DNA of 53,261 nucleotides from Flavobacterium geliluteum (GTDB lineage Bacteria; Bacteroidota; Bacteroidia; Flavobacteriales; Flavobacteriaceae). Under the pieces are notes generated by a model. It saw only the letters and a program-made list of their open reading frames with translations. It was not told the origin of the DNA and made no database searches. The DNA is taken from the NCBI RefSeq assembly GCF_017948595.1, contig NZ_JAGFBV010000031.1, positions 1 to 53,261 on the forward strand, in the 5' to 3' direction. Positions 8,381-16,805 of the stretch are shown here, piece after piece. Positions within the stretch are counted from its first letter, which is position 1. Each line of letters opens with the position of its first letter. Position numbers and translations under genes: made by a program.

Positions 8381-8832
8381 GGTCTTAAAAATCCTTTTAT
8401 TGTTGCTAATTTTCTAACTCTTCTGCAAACTTCATAACCTTCACGGCTACCCTCATCGTTTGTGTTTCCTTCAATTGTATGAATGTCTTTTCCAATGACA
8501 TTTTCTACAATTCCGGTGTGGCCTAATCCTTTTCCGTAGTCAAGGATCATTATATCGCCAGGTTTAGGAACCGTGACCCTAATAGCAGTCATTTTATTAT
8601 ACATTGCAATCACTCCGGCTGTTTTTGCCAATGGATTTTCAACTTTTAATTCCAATGAAGCTTCTTTAACTGACCAGTAAACAAAAGCCATGCACCACGC
8701 ATAACCTTTTCCCAATCCAACCGATTTTAAATACTTTTCAACCGCTGGACCAGCGTTACTATTTTTTGGTATTTCCTGAACGCCAATTTGTGTTATAGCG
8801 AACTGTAATGCTTTTTCGGATAATTTGCTCAT
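8377..8832 (-). CDS. Endolysin, CHAP-type amidase/peptidase
   Basis: A 151-residue protein with the CHAP (NlpC/P60-like) layout: catalytic Cys47 in YAWCMAFVYW, His106 in GLGHTGIVE and a polar residue at Asn124 in IEGNTN. CHAP enzymes cut peptide or amide bonds in peptidoglycan. There is no signal peptide, so it needs a holin for release. The upstream gene encodes a short membrane protein and the downstream gene a spanin-like lipoprotein, with 4-nt overlaps on both sides. The assignment is firm. Confidence 0.85.
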   Translation of the reverse strand: MSKLSEKALQFAITQIGVQEIPKNSNAGPAVEKYLKSVGLGKGYAWCMAFVYWSVKEASLELKVENPLAKTAGVIAMYNKMTAIRVTVPKPGDIMILDYGKGLGHTGIVENVIGKDIHTIEGNTNDEGSREGYEVCRRVRKLATIKGFLRP

Positions 8833-9116
8833 TCGCTTTTACCGTTTAATTGTTTGAATTTTTGTAACTCTTCGACTAAATGTTGATTCACTAGCATTAA
8901 TTCACGGTGTTGTATTTCCATCGTTTTTATTGTTTCGGTAGCAGCACTAAGTCGCATTGCCATGTCATCCAATAAATCGCGATAATATTTAACCGCATTT
9001 ACTGCATTATCTAATTCTGCTGCTCTGTCTTCAGCAAGTGTTTTCCTTTTAGAAAGAAAGTAAGTAATCAATGCAGAAAATAGCGCAGAAAGAGATGGGT
9101 AAAGAAATTGTTCCAT
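8829..9116 (-). CDS. Holin candidate with one membrane helix and a coiled coil
   Basis: A 95-residue protein with a single N-terminal membrane helix (residues 3-20, FLYPSLSALFSALITYFL), a basic patch (SKRK), then a long amphipathic helix with coiled-coil heptads (residues 30-90). The position just before the endolysin with a 4-nt overlap argues for a holin or a holin partner. One-helix holins exist, but Mu-type phages may also carry a separate holin elsewhere. Medium certainty. Confidence 0.55.
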   Translation of the reverse strand: MEQFLYPSLSALFSALITYFLSKRKTLAEDRAAELDNAVNAVKYYRDLLDDMAMRLSAATETIKTMEIQHRELMLVNQHLVEELQKFKQLNGKSE

Positions 9117-9131
9117 TTAATCGTTTTAAAA

Positions 9132-9160
9132 AAAGGCTACTACTTTATGCAGTAGCCTTT
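9132..9160 (-). terminator. Terminator after the capsid gene
   Basis: A 10-bp stem (AAAGGCTACT / AGTAGCCTTT) with a 9-nt loop lies between the capsid stop and the holin candidate. On the - strand it is followed by a run of seven T. It probably stops or attenuates transcription so that capsid mRNA exceeds lysis-gene mRNA. Confidence 0.8.
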
Positions 9161-9183
9161 GTTATATATATTCTAAATTGATA

Positions 9184-10092
9184 CTAATAAATTGCTCCGA
9201 TAGCTTTTGAATCAAATGGCATTGCAATAAAGTAATGTCTGTAATTCAATAAGTTCGTTTGAGCCTCAGGATCATTTTTAGCTTCTTTGAAGTATTGTTT
9301 TGTCATACCAGATTTTTTTGCAATCTGACCTGTCCAAAATGCGAATGAGCCTTGACGATCTCCCGCTGCTTTAACAGCACCGTAAGCTTTCTTAACACCA
9401 GCATTTGTATATAATGGATTTCCATTATATTGGTACAATGCAAAACCTGCAATAACTGGCGCAGGCATTCCGGTATTATAGTTTACCAGTTTGTCGCCAA
9501 AGTTTTTACGATCAACTAATAAGTCATTATAGTGTCCAGTTGACAATACTAATCTTCTACCTTCAGTAGAAACTTCCGCAACATCTAAAGCATCTTTTAA
9601 GTTCACCATGTCCTCATACGTTAATGATGCTGGGCCACCTGCAATTCTTGGAGCACCAGTAGCTGCAAGTACTGGAGTCGCTCCTGTATTGGATACCGGA
9701 GCAATTGCATGAGCCGCCTTAGTATACTTTTTGGTATTGATGGCGTTGGTGTGTGCTTTTGTAGCAGGATCAATAACTGCGTAAGACGCTCCAATGATTT
9801 TATCATCAGAAATTGATGTTGGCTTAGTTTGGTATTTATCCAAACTAACTACAGTTTCATCATCTGTATAAGCCTGTACAGCCAAAGGATAGGCAGTATT
9901 ATTAATTAATACATCTGGGTTAAATGATGTACGTGGAATGTGAATCACGTTCAATTCTGACGCGTCACCAGAACCCATTTCTAACACAGTTGTGTCAAGT
10001 TCTGGAATCCCATCCAACCAAGGAGCTACATCTTGTGTAGTTAGGTTTTGGCGCACTCTGGCTAACCAAACCTCTGCAAAATTTGCTGGCAT
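9184..10092 (-). CDS. Major capsid protein (HK97-fold type)
   Basis: A 302-residue protein placed immediately after the protease/scaffold gene and ahead of a strong terminator, as expected for the major head subunit. Segments such as VIHIPRTSFNPDVLINNTAY (residues 49-68) and the C-terminal NLLNYRHYFIAMPFDSKAIG fit capsid proteins of Bacteroidota Mu-like phages. The start gives the usual near-full-length capsid, with no long delta domain visible; the scaffold seems to be carried by the upstream gene instead. Very probably the most abundant virion protein. Confidence 0.8.
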   Translation of the reverse strand: MPANFAEVWLARVRQNLTTQDVAPWLDGIPELDTTVLEMGSGDASELNVIHIPRTSFNPDVLINNTAYPLAVQAYTDDETVVSLDKYQTKPTSISDDKIIGASYAVIDPATKAHTNAINTKKYTKAAHAIAPVSNTGATPVLAATGAPRIAGGPASLTYEDMVNLKDALDVAEVSTEGRRLVLSTGHYNDLLVDRKNFGDKLVNYNTGMPAPVIAGFALYQYNGNPLYTNAGVKKAYGAVKAAGDRQGSFAFWTGQIAKKSGMTKQYFKEAKNDPEAQTNLLNYRHYFIAMPFDSKAIGAIY

Positions 10093-10107
10093 ATTTTCTT
10101 TTTTAAA

Positions 10108-11094
10108 TTATCCTACTATTTTTTTGTACTCTTCCGGACTGTCTGTTTTAAATGCTAATTGAGCATCAAATGAAAGTTTTTGAAATTCTTCCATCGAGTT
10201 TACTTCTACAGCTCCGGTTCCTGACGGTGTTATAACACCTGCCGAAAAGTTTTTCTTTTCCGGAATTGAACCAAGGACAGTATCAAGTGCCTTTTCAGAA
10301 GTAATACCAAGATTTGTCATCTCCTCTTTTTGGTCCGCTTTAATCTGTCCTTTAGAAATGGCTAAATCGACTTTTGTTTCGATTCGGGATTTTGTGGCTA
10401 ATTCTTGTGCTTCTTTAGCAGCTTTGGCGGAAAGTTTCAAACTTTCGTTTTCTGTTGTCAAGGTTTGCACCTGATTGGAAAGGCCTAATACTTTTGCCTC
10501 GACATCTACAGTATCGTGCCCATCAATTGGCTGGTCTTTAAACCCTAAAGCCATAAGCGTTGCTACGCTTAAAATGATTTTTTTCATATCTAATTTTGTG
10601 TTTAAATTTTCTGGAATTTCGTTTAGTTTATCAGTTACAGATAAACAAAGTGACTTAACGTCCTCTTCTTTCATAAGTTCGCCATCTACGCTATATATAG
10701 CGATTGCGCCTTTATTGGATGGTACCGGAATAATTGAACCTTCAGCCAATTCGCATTCCATCATAACTAATCGATCGCCAACTCTTTCGACACTGTCCCA
10801 GTTGGGTATGATTCCCATACTGCAACCTTTCAAATAGCCTCGATCAACTTTACCAGCAACATCTTTACCTAAGCTTGTCTCTTCATCAAAGTGGGGTTTT
10901 AGTTTTAATAGTCCATTTTCTTTCAATGCTTCTGACCAATTCCCAATTACATTTTCATTGCTATTAATATGATTGTTCAACATGACAGGATTGTCATTAA
11001 AGCGATCCATTCTAATACCTAGAGTGTTAATGTAAAAACCATAAGAGTTTTTTACATTTTCATCGTTGAATACAAAATATTCGGGTTTTGCCAT
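10108..11094 (-). CDS. Prohead protease fused to scaffold domain
   Basis: A 328-residue protein. Residues 15-135 look like an HK97/Mu I-type prohead protease, with candidate catalytic His42 (NNHINSNE) and Ser92 (KGCSMGI) plus the conserved EGSIIPVPSN segment. Residues 190-260 are a coiled-coil scaffold (VQTLTTENESLKLSAKAAKE) and the C-terminus probably binds capsid subunits. In Mu, protease I and scaffold Z share a reading frame by an internal start. Here Met169 begins MKKIILSVATLMALGF, a possible internal start that looks like a signal peptide but is probably only a hydrophobic linker. Confidence 0.7.
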   Translation of the reverse strand: MAKPEYFVFNDENVKNSYGFYINTLGIRMDRFNDNPVMLNNHINSNENVIGNWSEALKENGLLKLKPHFDEETSLGKDVAGKVDRGYLKGCSMGIIPNWDSVERVGDRLVMMECELAEGSIIPVPSNKGAIAIYSVDGELMKEEDVKSLCLSVTDKLNEIPENLNTKLDMKKIILSVATLMALGFKDQPIDGHDTVDVEAKVLGLSNQVQTLTTENESLKLSAKAAKEAQELATKSRIETKVDLAISKGQIKADQKEEMTNLGITSEKALDTVLGSIPEKKNFSAGVITPSGTGAVEVNSMEEFQKLSFDAQLAFKTDSPEEYKKIVG

Positions 11095-11288
11095 TACATG
11101 AGTTCTGTTTTAATTATGGGATTTGTTCCCTTTTAAGATGACAAAGATTAAATGTTAAGCATTCTTAAAAAAAACTAAGCAAAGCAGTAGAACACCTGTG
11201 TTTGCAATACCTACAGAGTTGTAAAGCAAGTAAACGGGTGTTTTTTTTAAAGACAGCTTATTTGGAGTTTTGACATAAATATTAAAGT
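11095..11288. promoter_or_regulatory. Divergent intergenic region between the head and capsid/tail operons
   Basis: This 194-bp gap separates the rightward terminase operon from the leftward protease/capsid operon and must hold two late promoters. I see no exact TAnnTTTG box on either side, which fits late promoters that need a phage activator. Near 11191-11255 an imperfect inverted repeat (AACACC with GGTGTT, followed by a T8 run) is present. No gene is seen. Confidence 0.5.
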
Positions 11289-11852
11289 ATGGGTATTCGT
11301 AAACAGATAGAAAAAGACCTCGCAAAAGTGCTCTTTGTTAATGATGACATTTCGCAAAAGGAAATTGCCGAAAGAATCAACTGCACAGAAAAAACAGTAA
11401 GCAAATGGGTAAAAGAAGGCGATTGGGAAAAACTAAAAACATCGCTTTTAGTTACAAAAGACAATCAGCTTACAGCATTATATGGTCAGCTTCAGTCAGT
11501 AAATGATGAGATAAAAACGCGTCCTGTAGTGCGTGACATTCCCAATTTTATGCTTAAACCGGTAAAGTTAAAAACCAGTTCAGGTGATGAAGTTCTTGAA
11601 TATCCAAAATATGAGCCGAAAGATTACCCAATTTTGATTGGCAACTTTCCAAACTCGAAGGATACCGATATGATCTCTAAGCTCACAACAGCAATTAAGA
11701 GATTGGAAACTGAAACCAATATTGGCGAAACAATATCCGTTGCTAAAAACCTAATTCTTTTTATTAGATCAATAGATTCAAAGTTTGCAAATCAATTGAC
11801 TACTTACTGTGACGCCTTTATAAAACAAAAAATGAGCGATGGCACTAAGTAG
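11289..11852 (+). CDS. Terminase small subunit-like HTH protein
   Basis: A 187-residue protein with an N-terminal helix-turn-helix (residues 17-45, ISQKEIAERINCTEKTVSKW), then a helical oligomerisation part. Small terminase subunits of Mu-like phages bind DNA through such a domain and feed the ATPase-nuclease. It overlaps the large terminase gene by 14 nt and is the first gene of the rightward head operon. The start at 11289 is the first ATG and leaves a short leader. The combination of HTH and position makes the role likely. Confidence 0.7.
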   Translation: MGIRKQIEKDLAKVLFVNDDISQKEIAERINCTEKTVSKWVKEGDWEKLKTSLLVTKDNQLTALYGQLQSVNDEIKTRPVVRDIPNFMLKPVKLKTSSGDEVLEYPKYEPKDYPILIGNFPNSKDTDMISKLTTAIKRLETETNIGETISVAKNLILFIRSIDSKFANQLTTYCDAFIKQKMSDGTK

Positions 11853-13365
11853 AAAAGACAAAGAAAAATTGATTGGATGGGGGGATTTTGTTACAAATCA
11901 ATACAGAGCCACGCCAGTTGATTTAAATGAAAATGCCTCTCAAAGGCTTAAAAGAATTGCCTTTTTAGAAGCAAATCCGGAAGAGTGGTACAAATACTAT
12001 TTTCCAAACTTCTATACCTCAGAGGCTGCACCATTTCATATAAAAGCAACTAAGCGTGTTTTGGCTAATCCTGAGTTCTATGAGGTTCGTTCCTGGGCGC
12101 GTGACCTTTCAAAATCAGGTAGAACAATGATGGACGTGTTATATCTAACTATGACAGGACAAAAGAAAACTGTTGTCCTTGTTTCTGCTACTTATGATGA
12201 CGCTTCCAGACTTTTAAAACCATACAAAACCATACTTGAAATCAATAATAGATTATTGAATGATTATGGTGATCAAAAAGCGTTAAGCGGTTGGGAAGAG
12301 GGAGATTTCACAACCAGAACGGGAATTTCGTTCCGGGCAGTTGGTGCTGGTCAATCACCTCGTGGAACTCGTAACGATGCAACACGCCCGGACTTAATTT
12401 TGATTGATGATATTGACACAGATGTTGACTGCAATAACCCTGATACAATTCAAAAAAAATACGAATGGATTGAACAGGCTTTGATTCCAACGCGTTCAAT
12501 TTCTGTGCCTTTGTTAATTATAGCTTGTGGAAACATTATAGCAAAATACTGCTGTATTACCGAAATGGCTAAGAAAGCCAATGTTCATGATATTGTAAAT
12601 ATTCGAGATCAAAACGGAGTTTCAACCTGGCCACAAAGAAATACTGAAGAGCTTATTGATTTAGCGTTTAGAACGATGACTTCTAGCTCAATTCAAAAAG
12701 AGTATTTTAATAATCCTGTCCGAATTGGTAAACTTTTCAAAAAAGTACATTGGGCTAAATGTCCACCTCTTAGAACCTGTCAACATGTTCTGGTTTACTC
12801 CGATCCTGCAACCAGCAATAAGGATAACAAAAACAGCTCTCGAAAGTTCACCGGTGTAATTGGTTATAAAGGCGGCAATTTCTATCTCTATAAAGTTTGG
12901 CTTGATAATATGACCCAGCAAACTTTTGTAAATAATCTTTATCATGCAAACGACTGGGTAAAAGAAAGAAAGGTTGACACTTTTAAAACTTGGATTGAAA
13001 ACAACTCGCTACAAGACCCTTTCTGGGAGCAAGTTTTAAAACCATTAATAAAAACTGTCGCTAAACTCTTAGGCAAGTTTCCTTTGTTTATGTCATTAGA
13101 CAAAAGGAAAAAAGATGATAAGTATACTCGTATCGAAGGAACGCTGGAACCTAAATACAAACAAGGTTGTTTGTATTTCAACATAGATGAAAAAGACAAT
13201 CCACACATGCAAAGAATGGAAGAGGAATTTCTTGGTGTTGCACCAAACTCCAAAATGATGGATGGCCCTGACGGGTTCGAAGGTGGTGTGTGGATTATTG
13301 AAAATGTCACAAATAAAGAAAACTCAGAGTATGTTGTTGGTCACATTAACAATCGTAAATATTAA
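11839..13365 (+). CDS. Terminase large subunit (DNA packaging ATPase-nuclease)
   Basis: A 508-residue protein of the Mu gp28 type. Residues 87-96 (ARDLSKSGRT) form the altered Walker A, residues 185-193 (DLILIDDID) the Walker B plus catalytic acid, and 'VLVYSDPATS' near residue 320 starts the RNase H-like nuclease domain with its first metal-binding Asp. It powers packaging and cuts the ends; in Mu-like phages cutting occurs in flanking host DNA. It overlaps the small subunit gene by 14 nt and is followed by the gp36-like gene 6 nt later. Confidence 0.85.
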   Translation: MALSRKDKEKLIGWGDFVTNQYRATPVDLNENASQRLKRIAFLEANPEEWYKYYFPNFYTSEAAPFHIKATKRVLANPEFYEVRSWARDLSKSGRTMMDVLYLTMTGQKKTVVLVSATYDDASRLLKPYKTILEINNRLLNDYGDQKALSGWEEGDFTTRTGISFRAVGAGQSPRGTRNDATRPDLILIDDIDTDVDCNNPDTIQKKYEWIEQALIPTRSISVPLLIIACGNIIAKYCCITEMAKKANVHDIVNIRDQNGVSTWPQRNTEELIDLAFRTMTSSSIQKEYFNNPVRIGKLFKKVHWAKCPPLRTCQHVLVYSDPATSNKDNKNSSRKFTGVIGYKGGNFYLYKVWLDNMTQQTFVNNLYHANDWVKERKVDTFKTWIENNSLQDPFWEQVLKPLIKTVAKLLGKFPLFMSLDKRKKDDKYTRIEGTLEPKYKQGCLYFNIDEKDNPHMQRMEEEFLGVAPNSKMMDGPDGFEGGVWIIENVTNKENSEYVVGHINNRKY

Positions 13366-13370
13366 AGTAT

Positions 13371-13829
13371 ATGTTCATAGAAAAGGCAGATTTAGGTAGT
13401 GTATTATACGATTATCAGATAGATCAGATTACTGACGGAAACGATGATCTAGTAGCACAAGCTTGTAATTCAGCAATAGAAGAGGCAAAAAGTTATTTAA
13501 CCCCAAACATCAACGATAAAAAATGGTTGGACGGAAGATTATTGTATGATGTCGAAACCATATTTTCAAAAACAGGAAATGACAGGCACTCATTGATTGT
13601 ACAACATTGTGCTACAATGGCCAAATGGTATGTTGCAGAATTATGCAATGCCGACTTCATTTATGAAAAGGCTAAAGAACGTTACGACCGAGCAGTTGAC
13701 TGGTTTACAAAAGTAGCCAAAGGAACCATAAACGTATCAACATTGCCACAACTTGTGCGTGATGATACGACAGCAGGAGAAAAACAACCTTTTGAAATGG
13801 GTTCAAGAGTTAAATTTAATCACGAATAA
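13371..13829 (+). CDS. Mu gp36-like head protein (DUF1320)
   Basis: A 152-residue, mostly helical protein. The segments ACNSAIEEAKSYLTPN (residues 32-47), ATMAKWYVAELCNADF and ERYDRAVDWFTKVAKGTINV match the DUF1320/gp36 pattern, thought to form a head-tail connector ring like gp6 or gp15 adaptors. In Mu this gene lies later, after the capsid; here it stands between the large terminase and the portal. Its stop is 4 nt before the portal ATG. Confidence 0.75.
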   Translation: MFIEKADLGSVLYDYQIDQITDGNDDLVAQACNSAIEEAKSYLTPNINDKKWLDGRLLYDVETIFSKTGNDRHSLIVQHCATMAKWYVAELCNADFIYEKAKERYDRAVDWFTKVAKGTINVSTLPQLVRDDTTAGEKQPFEMGSRVKFNHE

Positions 13830-13833
13830 TAAA

Positions 13834-15081
13834 ATGGGAAAAATTACAACTTTCTTTAAAGAAGCATTTGGCCAAACTGTCAGCGCGACTGAATTAGCTG
13901 CAAAAACTGCAACAAAAGGAAACGGATATATTCAAAATATTGTACCGAAAACAATTAGCCAGACACGTCAGGATATTAAGACCTGGACAACGGCAGAGAA
14001 TTCAGCAATGGTAGAGGAGAATCCTAAATTCTTTCCAATTCAAAACTTGTATGATAACATTCTAAAAGATTTGCATTTGCAATCGCAGGTCAATAATAGA
14101 ATGCTAAAATCGTTAAGCAGGCCTTTCAGCATCAAAAACGCTGATGGCAAAACCAATGATGATCTGACAGCTTTACTACAGGATAAAGGTTTTGTATTTC
14201 AGGTAAATAAATCCATCTTAGAAACGATATTCAGACGTCATTCACTTGGTGAGTTCTCTTATAAATTAGTTAATAACGAACCTGTTTTAACGTTCGATTG
14301 TATACCACGCCAAAATGTCGATCCTGTAACCGGGTATCTGTATTATGATTATACTGATGATAAAAAAATCAAGTATCGTGAACAAAAAGAATATGGTTCC
14401 TGGTTAATTGAGTTTGGTGAAAAAAACACAACATTAGGTTTGTTGGATGGTTGTGTACCTATGGTTTTATTTAAACGTTTTGGCGGCAGCTGTTGGAGCG
14501 AGCTTGCCGAAATTTATGGTATTCCGCCACGTGTAATGAAAACTAATACACAAGACCGTGCTATGGTTAATCGTGCCAAACAAATGATGACTGACATGGG
14601 TTCAGCTGCATGGTTTATTATCGATGATTCTGAAAGCTTCGAATTTGCCAAAGGTGTGAATACAAACGGTGATGTTTATGCAAACTTATTAAAGTATTGC
14701 AACAACGAACTGTCAATGGGTATCTCCGGAACCGTTGTTGGTCAGGACACAAAAAACGGTTCAAATGGCAAGGAAAAAACTTCAATTGGAATCCTTGACG
14801 ATCTGATTGATAGTGATTTATCATTAATTGAACAATGTTGGCGTGATACTGTTATTCCGGCTTTACAAACTTTAGGTATTTTGCCTCCGGGTGTGATGTA
14901 TAAATATGATGCCACTGAAGATTTGGAAACTTTATGGAAAATGGTAACTGAAGCGGCTTCATTTTTAGAAGTTGATCCTAAATGGGTAGAAGAGAAATTT
15001 GGTATTAAGGTAATCGGAACAAAGAAGGCAGATTCGGAAACAAAATTATCTTTAAATCTAGGCGCTGATTTTTTCGTTTAG
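13834..15081 (+). CDS. Portal protein (Mu gp29-like, DUF935)
   Basis: A 415-residue portal counted from ATG 13834. An earlier in-frame ATG would overlap the gp36-like gene by 77 nt and is unlikely. The middle (EIYGIPPRVMKTNT, then MGISGTVVGQDTKNG) follows DUF935 portals of transposable phages. Portals form the 12-subunit DNA gate at the capsid vertex. The gene ends in a slippery T TTT TTC with a downstream hairpin, so part of the product is probably extended into the MuF protein. The zero-frame stop is TAG 15079-15081. Confidence 0.85.
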   Translation: MGKITTFFKEAFGQTVSATELAAKTATKGNGYIQNIVPKTISQTRQDIKTWTTAENSAMVEENPKFFPIQNLYDNILKDLHLQSQVNNRMLKSLSRPFSIKNADGKTNDDLTALLQDKGFVFQVNKSILETIFRRHSLGEFSYKLVNNEPVLTFDCIPRQNVDPVTGYLYYDYTDDKKIKYREQKEYGSWLIEFGEKNTTLGLLDGCVPMVLFKRFGGSCWSELAEIYGIPPRVMKTNTQDRAMVNRAKQMMTDMGSAAWFIIDDSESFEFAKGVNTNGDVYANLLKYCNNELSMGISGTVVGQDTKNGSNGKEKTSIGILDDLIDSDLSLIEQCWRDTVIPALQTLGILPPGVMYKYDATEDLETLWKMVTEAASFLEVDPKWVEEKFGIKVIGTKKADSETKLSLNLGADFFV

Positions 15082-15100
15082 GCCCTGATTATTTCAGGGC
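15069..15100 (+). promoter_or_regulatory. Programmed -1 ribosomal frameshift signal (portal to MuF)
   Basis: The heptamer T TTT TTC (15069-15075) is in the correct phase with the portal codons GAT TTT TTC. It is followed by a 6-nt spacer that includes the portal stop, and by a 7-bp stem, GCCCTGA (15082-15088) with TCAGGGC (15094-15100). A -1 slip continues through CGT TTA GGC CCT into the MuF frame with no stop codon. A homopolymer sequencing error in the T6 run is the alternative explanation. Confidence 0.75.
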
Positions 15101-16580
15101 ATTACATGCGCGATTAGACAGTTTGTATAATTGTAGTTGTGATGATTGTAAAAAACAATACACGGTTTTAAATTTAGGTGTAAATGATAGATTTAAACAG
15201 CTTTTAAAGGATGGTGAAAAAGCATTTAAACACTTGCATAAAAAAGGAAATTACAAGCCTGAAGATTTACAAACAGAAAAACCTTATCAAAAATTAATAC
15301 AATCTACTTTCGATGCTTTTGACTTTGCCATTAAAGACAATGACATGCCGGAAATTATGAAAACGGATTTGCAAAATAATGCCAGATTGTTTGGATCATT
15401 AAAAGCAAATGCACAATTGTTCGAAGCTTCGAAATTGTTATTGAAAGATGATGGAAGATTAAAGCCTTTTTCTGAAGTAAGCAAAGATTTTGACAAACTG
15501 AATGCAAACTACAATCAAAACTATCTGGAAGCTGAATATGAGTTTGCAGTCGCAAGTTCGCAAGCTGCTGCGCAATGGTCAAATCTTGGTGATCGTTATA
15601 ACTTGCAGTATAGAACTGCACAGGATGAACGTGTAAGAGCTTCGCACCAAGTTTTAGCAGATATAACACTCCCAAAAGAAGATCCTTTTTGGAGCATGTA
15701 TTATCCGCCAAATGGATGGCGCTGCCGATGTGTAGCAGTCGAGGTTCTAAAAGGCAAATATGACGAAAGCAATTCAGAAACCGCAATTAGTGCCGGCGAC
15801 AAAGCCACAACAGAAATTGGTAAGGATGGCAAAAACAGACTTGAAATTTTCAGATTTAATCCTGGTGCGCAAAAAGTTGTTTTTCCGCCGGCTCATCCAT
15901 ACGGAAAAGTTAAAGGAGCTAAAGAAGTTCAAAAGCAAATTAAAGAAACTGAAAATAAATTCATTCCTTCAGGCATTGATGATTACGAAAAAAAGACAGG
16001 AATAAAAGTAAACAACGAAATCTTTACTTTTTTAAAGGAGAAAACCAAATTCCATAATGTTAGCCCTGATAATGTTGGTACAAGTGGAGCTTTTTATCAT
16101 CCGGATAAAAACTATGTTGTTATTCCAATTGATAAGGCAAGGTTGCGCAGTAAATGGAAAGCGGAATCAGTAGTGTATCATGAATTTGGGCATGCTTCAG
16201 ATTGGCAGTACAATTTAAAATCAGTAAAGTCAGTAACTGATTTAATGAAAAAGCACAGATCAATATTAAGCCGCGATAATGGCTATTCTGAAGCTGAAAC
16301 TAAAGCTTATAATTTAGGTTATAAATCACAGTTGAACGAGGATTGGGACACGGTTTCTAAATGTGGTGCAGTATCTGACACAATTATGGCATTAAATTCA
16401 AATTATGGCCAAGGGCATAGTAAAGCTTATTTTAAAATATCAGGTATGTCTGAAGCTGAATTTCTAGCACATGCTTTTGAAAATAAGTTTGCCGGGAATG
16501 ATGTTTTTAAAAATATACTTCCTGAGTTGTATGATGATACAATCAAGCTGATCGAGGAATTGAAAACTAAATTAAAATAA
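15075..16580 (+). CDS. MuF head protein with C-terminal zinc-metalloprotease (toxin-like) domain
   Basis: About 501 residues when entered by -1 frameshift from the portal. The frame has no ATG before 15341; a TTG at 15123 is the only other early option. The N-terminal 280 residues are a MuF/gp30-like minor head protein with DERVRASH and the cysteine pair in PPNGWRCRC. The C-terminal 200 residues carry VVYHEFGHASD, an HExxH zinc-peptidase motif, and AEFLAHAFE, a likely third metal ligand. MuF proteins are known carriers of polymorphic toxin domains delivered with the phage DNA. Here the cargo is a predicted metallopeptidase with unknown target. Confidence 0.8.
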   Translation, partial: RLGPDYFRALHARLDSLYNCSCDDCKKQYTVLNLGVNDRFKQLLKDGEKAFKHLHKKGNYKPEDLQTEKPYQKLIQSTFDAFDFAIKDNDMPEIMKTDLQNNARLFGSLKANAQLFEASKLLLKDDGRLKPFSEVSKDFDKLNANYNQNYLEAEYEFAVASSQAAAQWSNLGDRYNLQYRTAQDERVRASHQVLADITLPKEDPFWSMYYPPNGWRCRCVAVEVLKGKYDESNSETAISAGDKATTEIGKDGKNRLEIFRFNPGAQKVVFPPAHPYGKVKGAKEVQKQIKETENKFIPSGIDDYEKKTGIKVNNEIFTFLKEKTKFHNVSPDNVGTSGAFYHPDKNYVVIPIDKARLRSKWKAESVVYHEFGHASDWQYNLKSVKSVTDLMKKHRSILSRDNGYSEAETKAYNLGYKSQLNEDWDTVSKCGAVSDTIMALNSNYGQGHSKAYFKISGMSEAEFLAHAFENKFAGNDVFKNILPELYDDTIKLIEELKTKLK

Positions 16581-16800
16581 TGTCTTCAACAGAATAATCA
16601 TCAACTAAAACATTACCGTTTGATAATTCAGTTTTTAGAGACAATACTTTTGATTCTTTTTTGGCAGATTCTAATAAAGGAAATAAATCTGTACCTAAAT
16701 GGAAAAACAAAGTCATCAAAAATTGCGCGTATTCATCAGCTGTATTGCCTGAAAAATCACGTTTTGACACCAAAGAGTTATAAAGGTCTTTTCCTTCCAT
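16567..16800 (-). CDS. Small acidic protein, candidate immunity gene for the MuF metalloprotease
   Basis: A 77-residue protein starting MEGKDLYNSLVSKRDF at 16800. The longer frame to 16968 would antisense the next head gene and is not credible. It is acidic (13 Asp/Glu against 7 Lys/Arg) and overlaps the 3' end of the toxin gene by 14 nt in convergent orientation. It is the only - strand gene inside the rightward head operon. A TAATTTTG box with an upstream TTG 18 nt away places transcription start at about the ATG, so it can be made without late phage transcription. This fits an immunity protein that protects the lysogen. No family is recognised. Confidence 0.6.
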   Translation of the reverse strand: MEGKDLYNSLVSKRDFSGNTADEYAQFLMTLFFHLGTDLFPLLESAKKESKVLSLKTELSNGNVLVDDYSVEDIILI

Positions 16801-16805
16801 AAAAG

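Noticed and set aside
15123..15125. TTG start for the MuF protein
   Set aside because: Possible, but the frame is open and conserved-looking upstream to the slippery heptamer, and no ribosome-binding site precedes the TTG; a frameshift explains it better.
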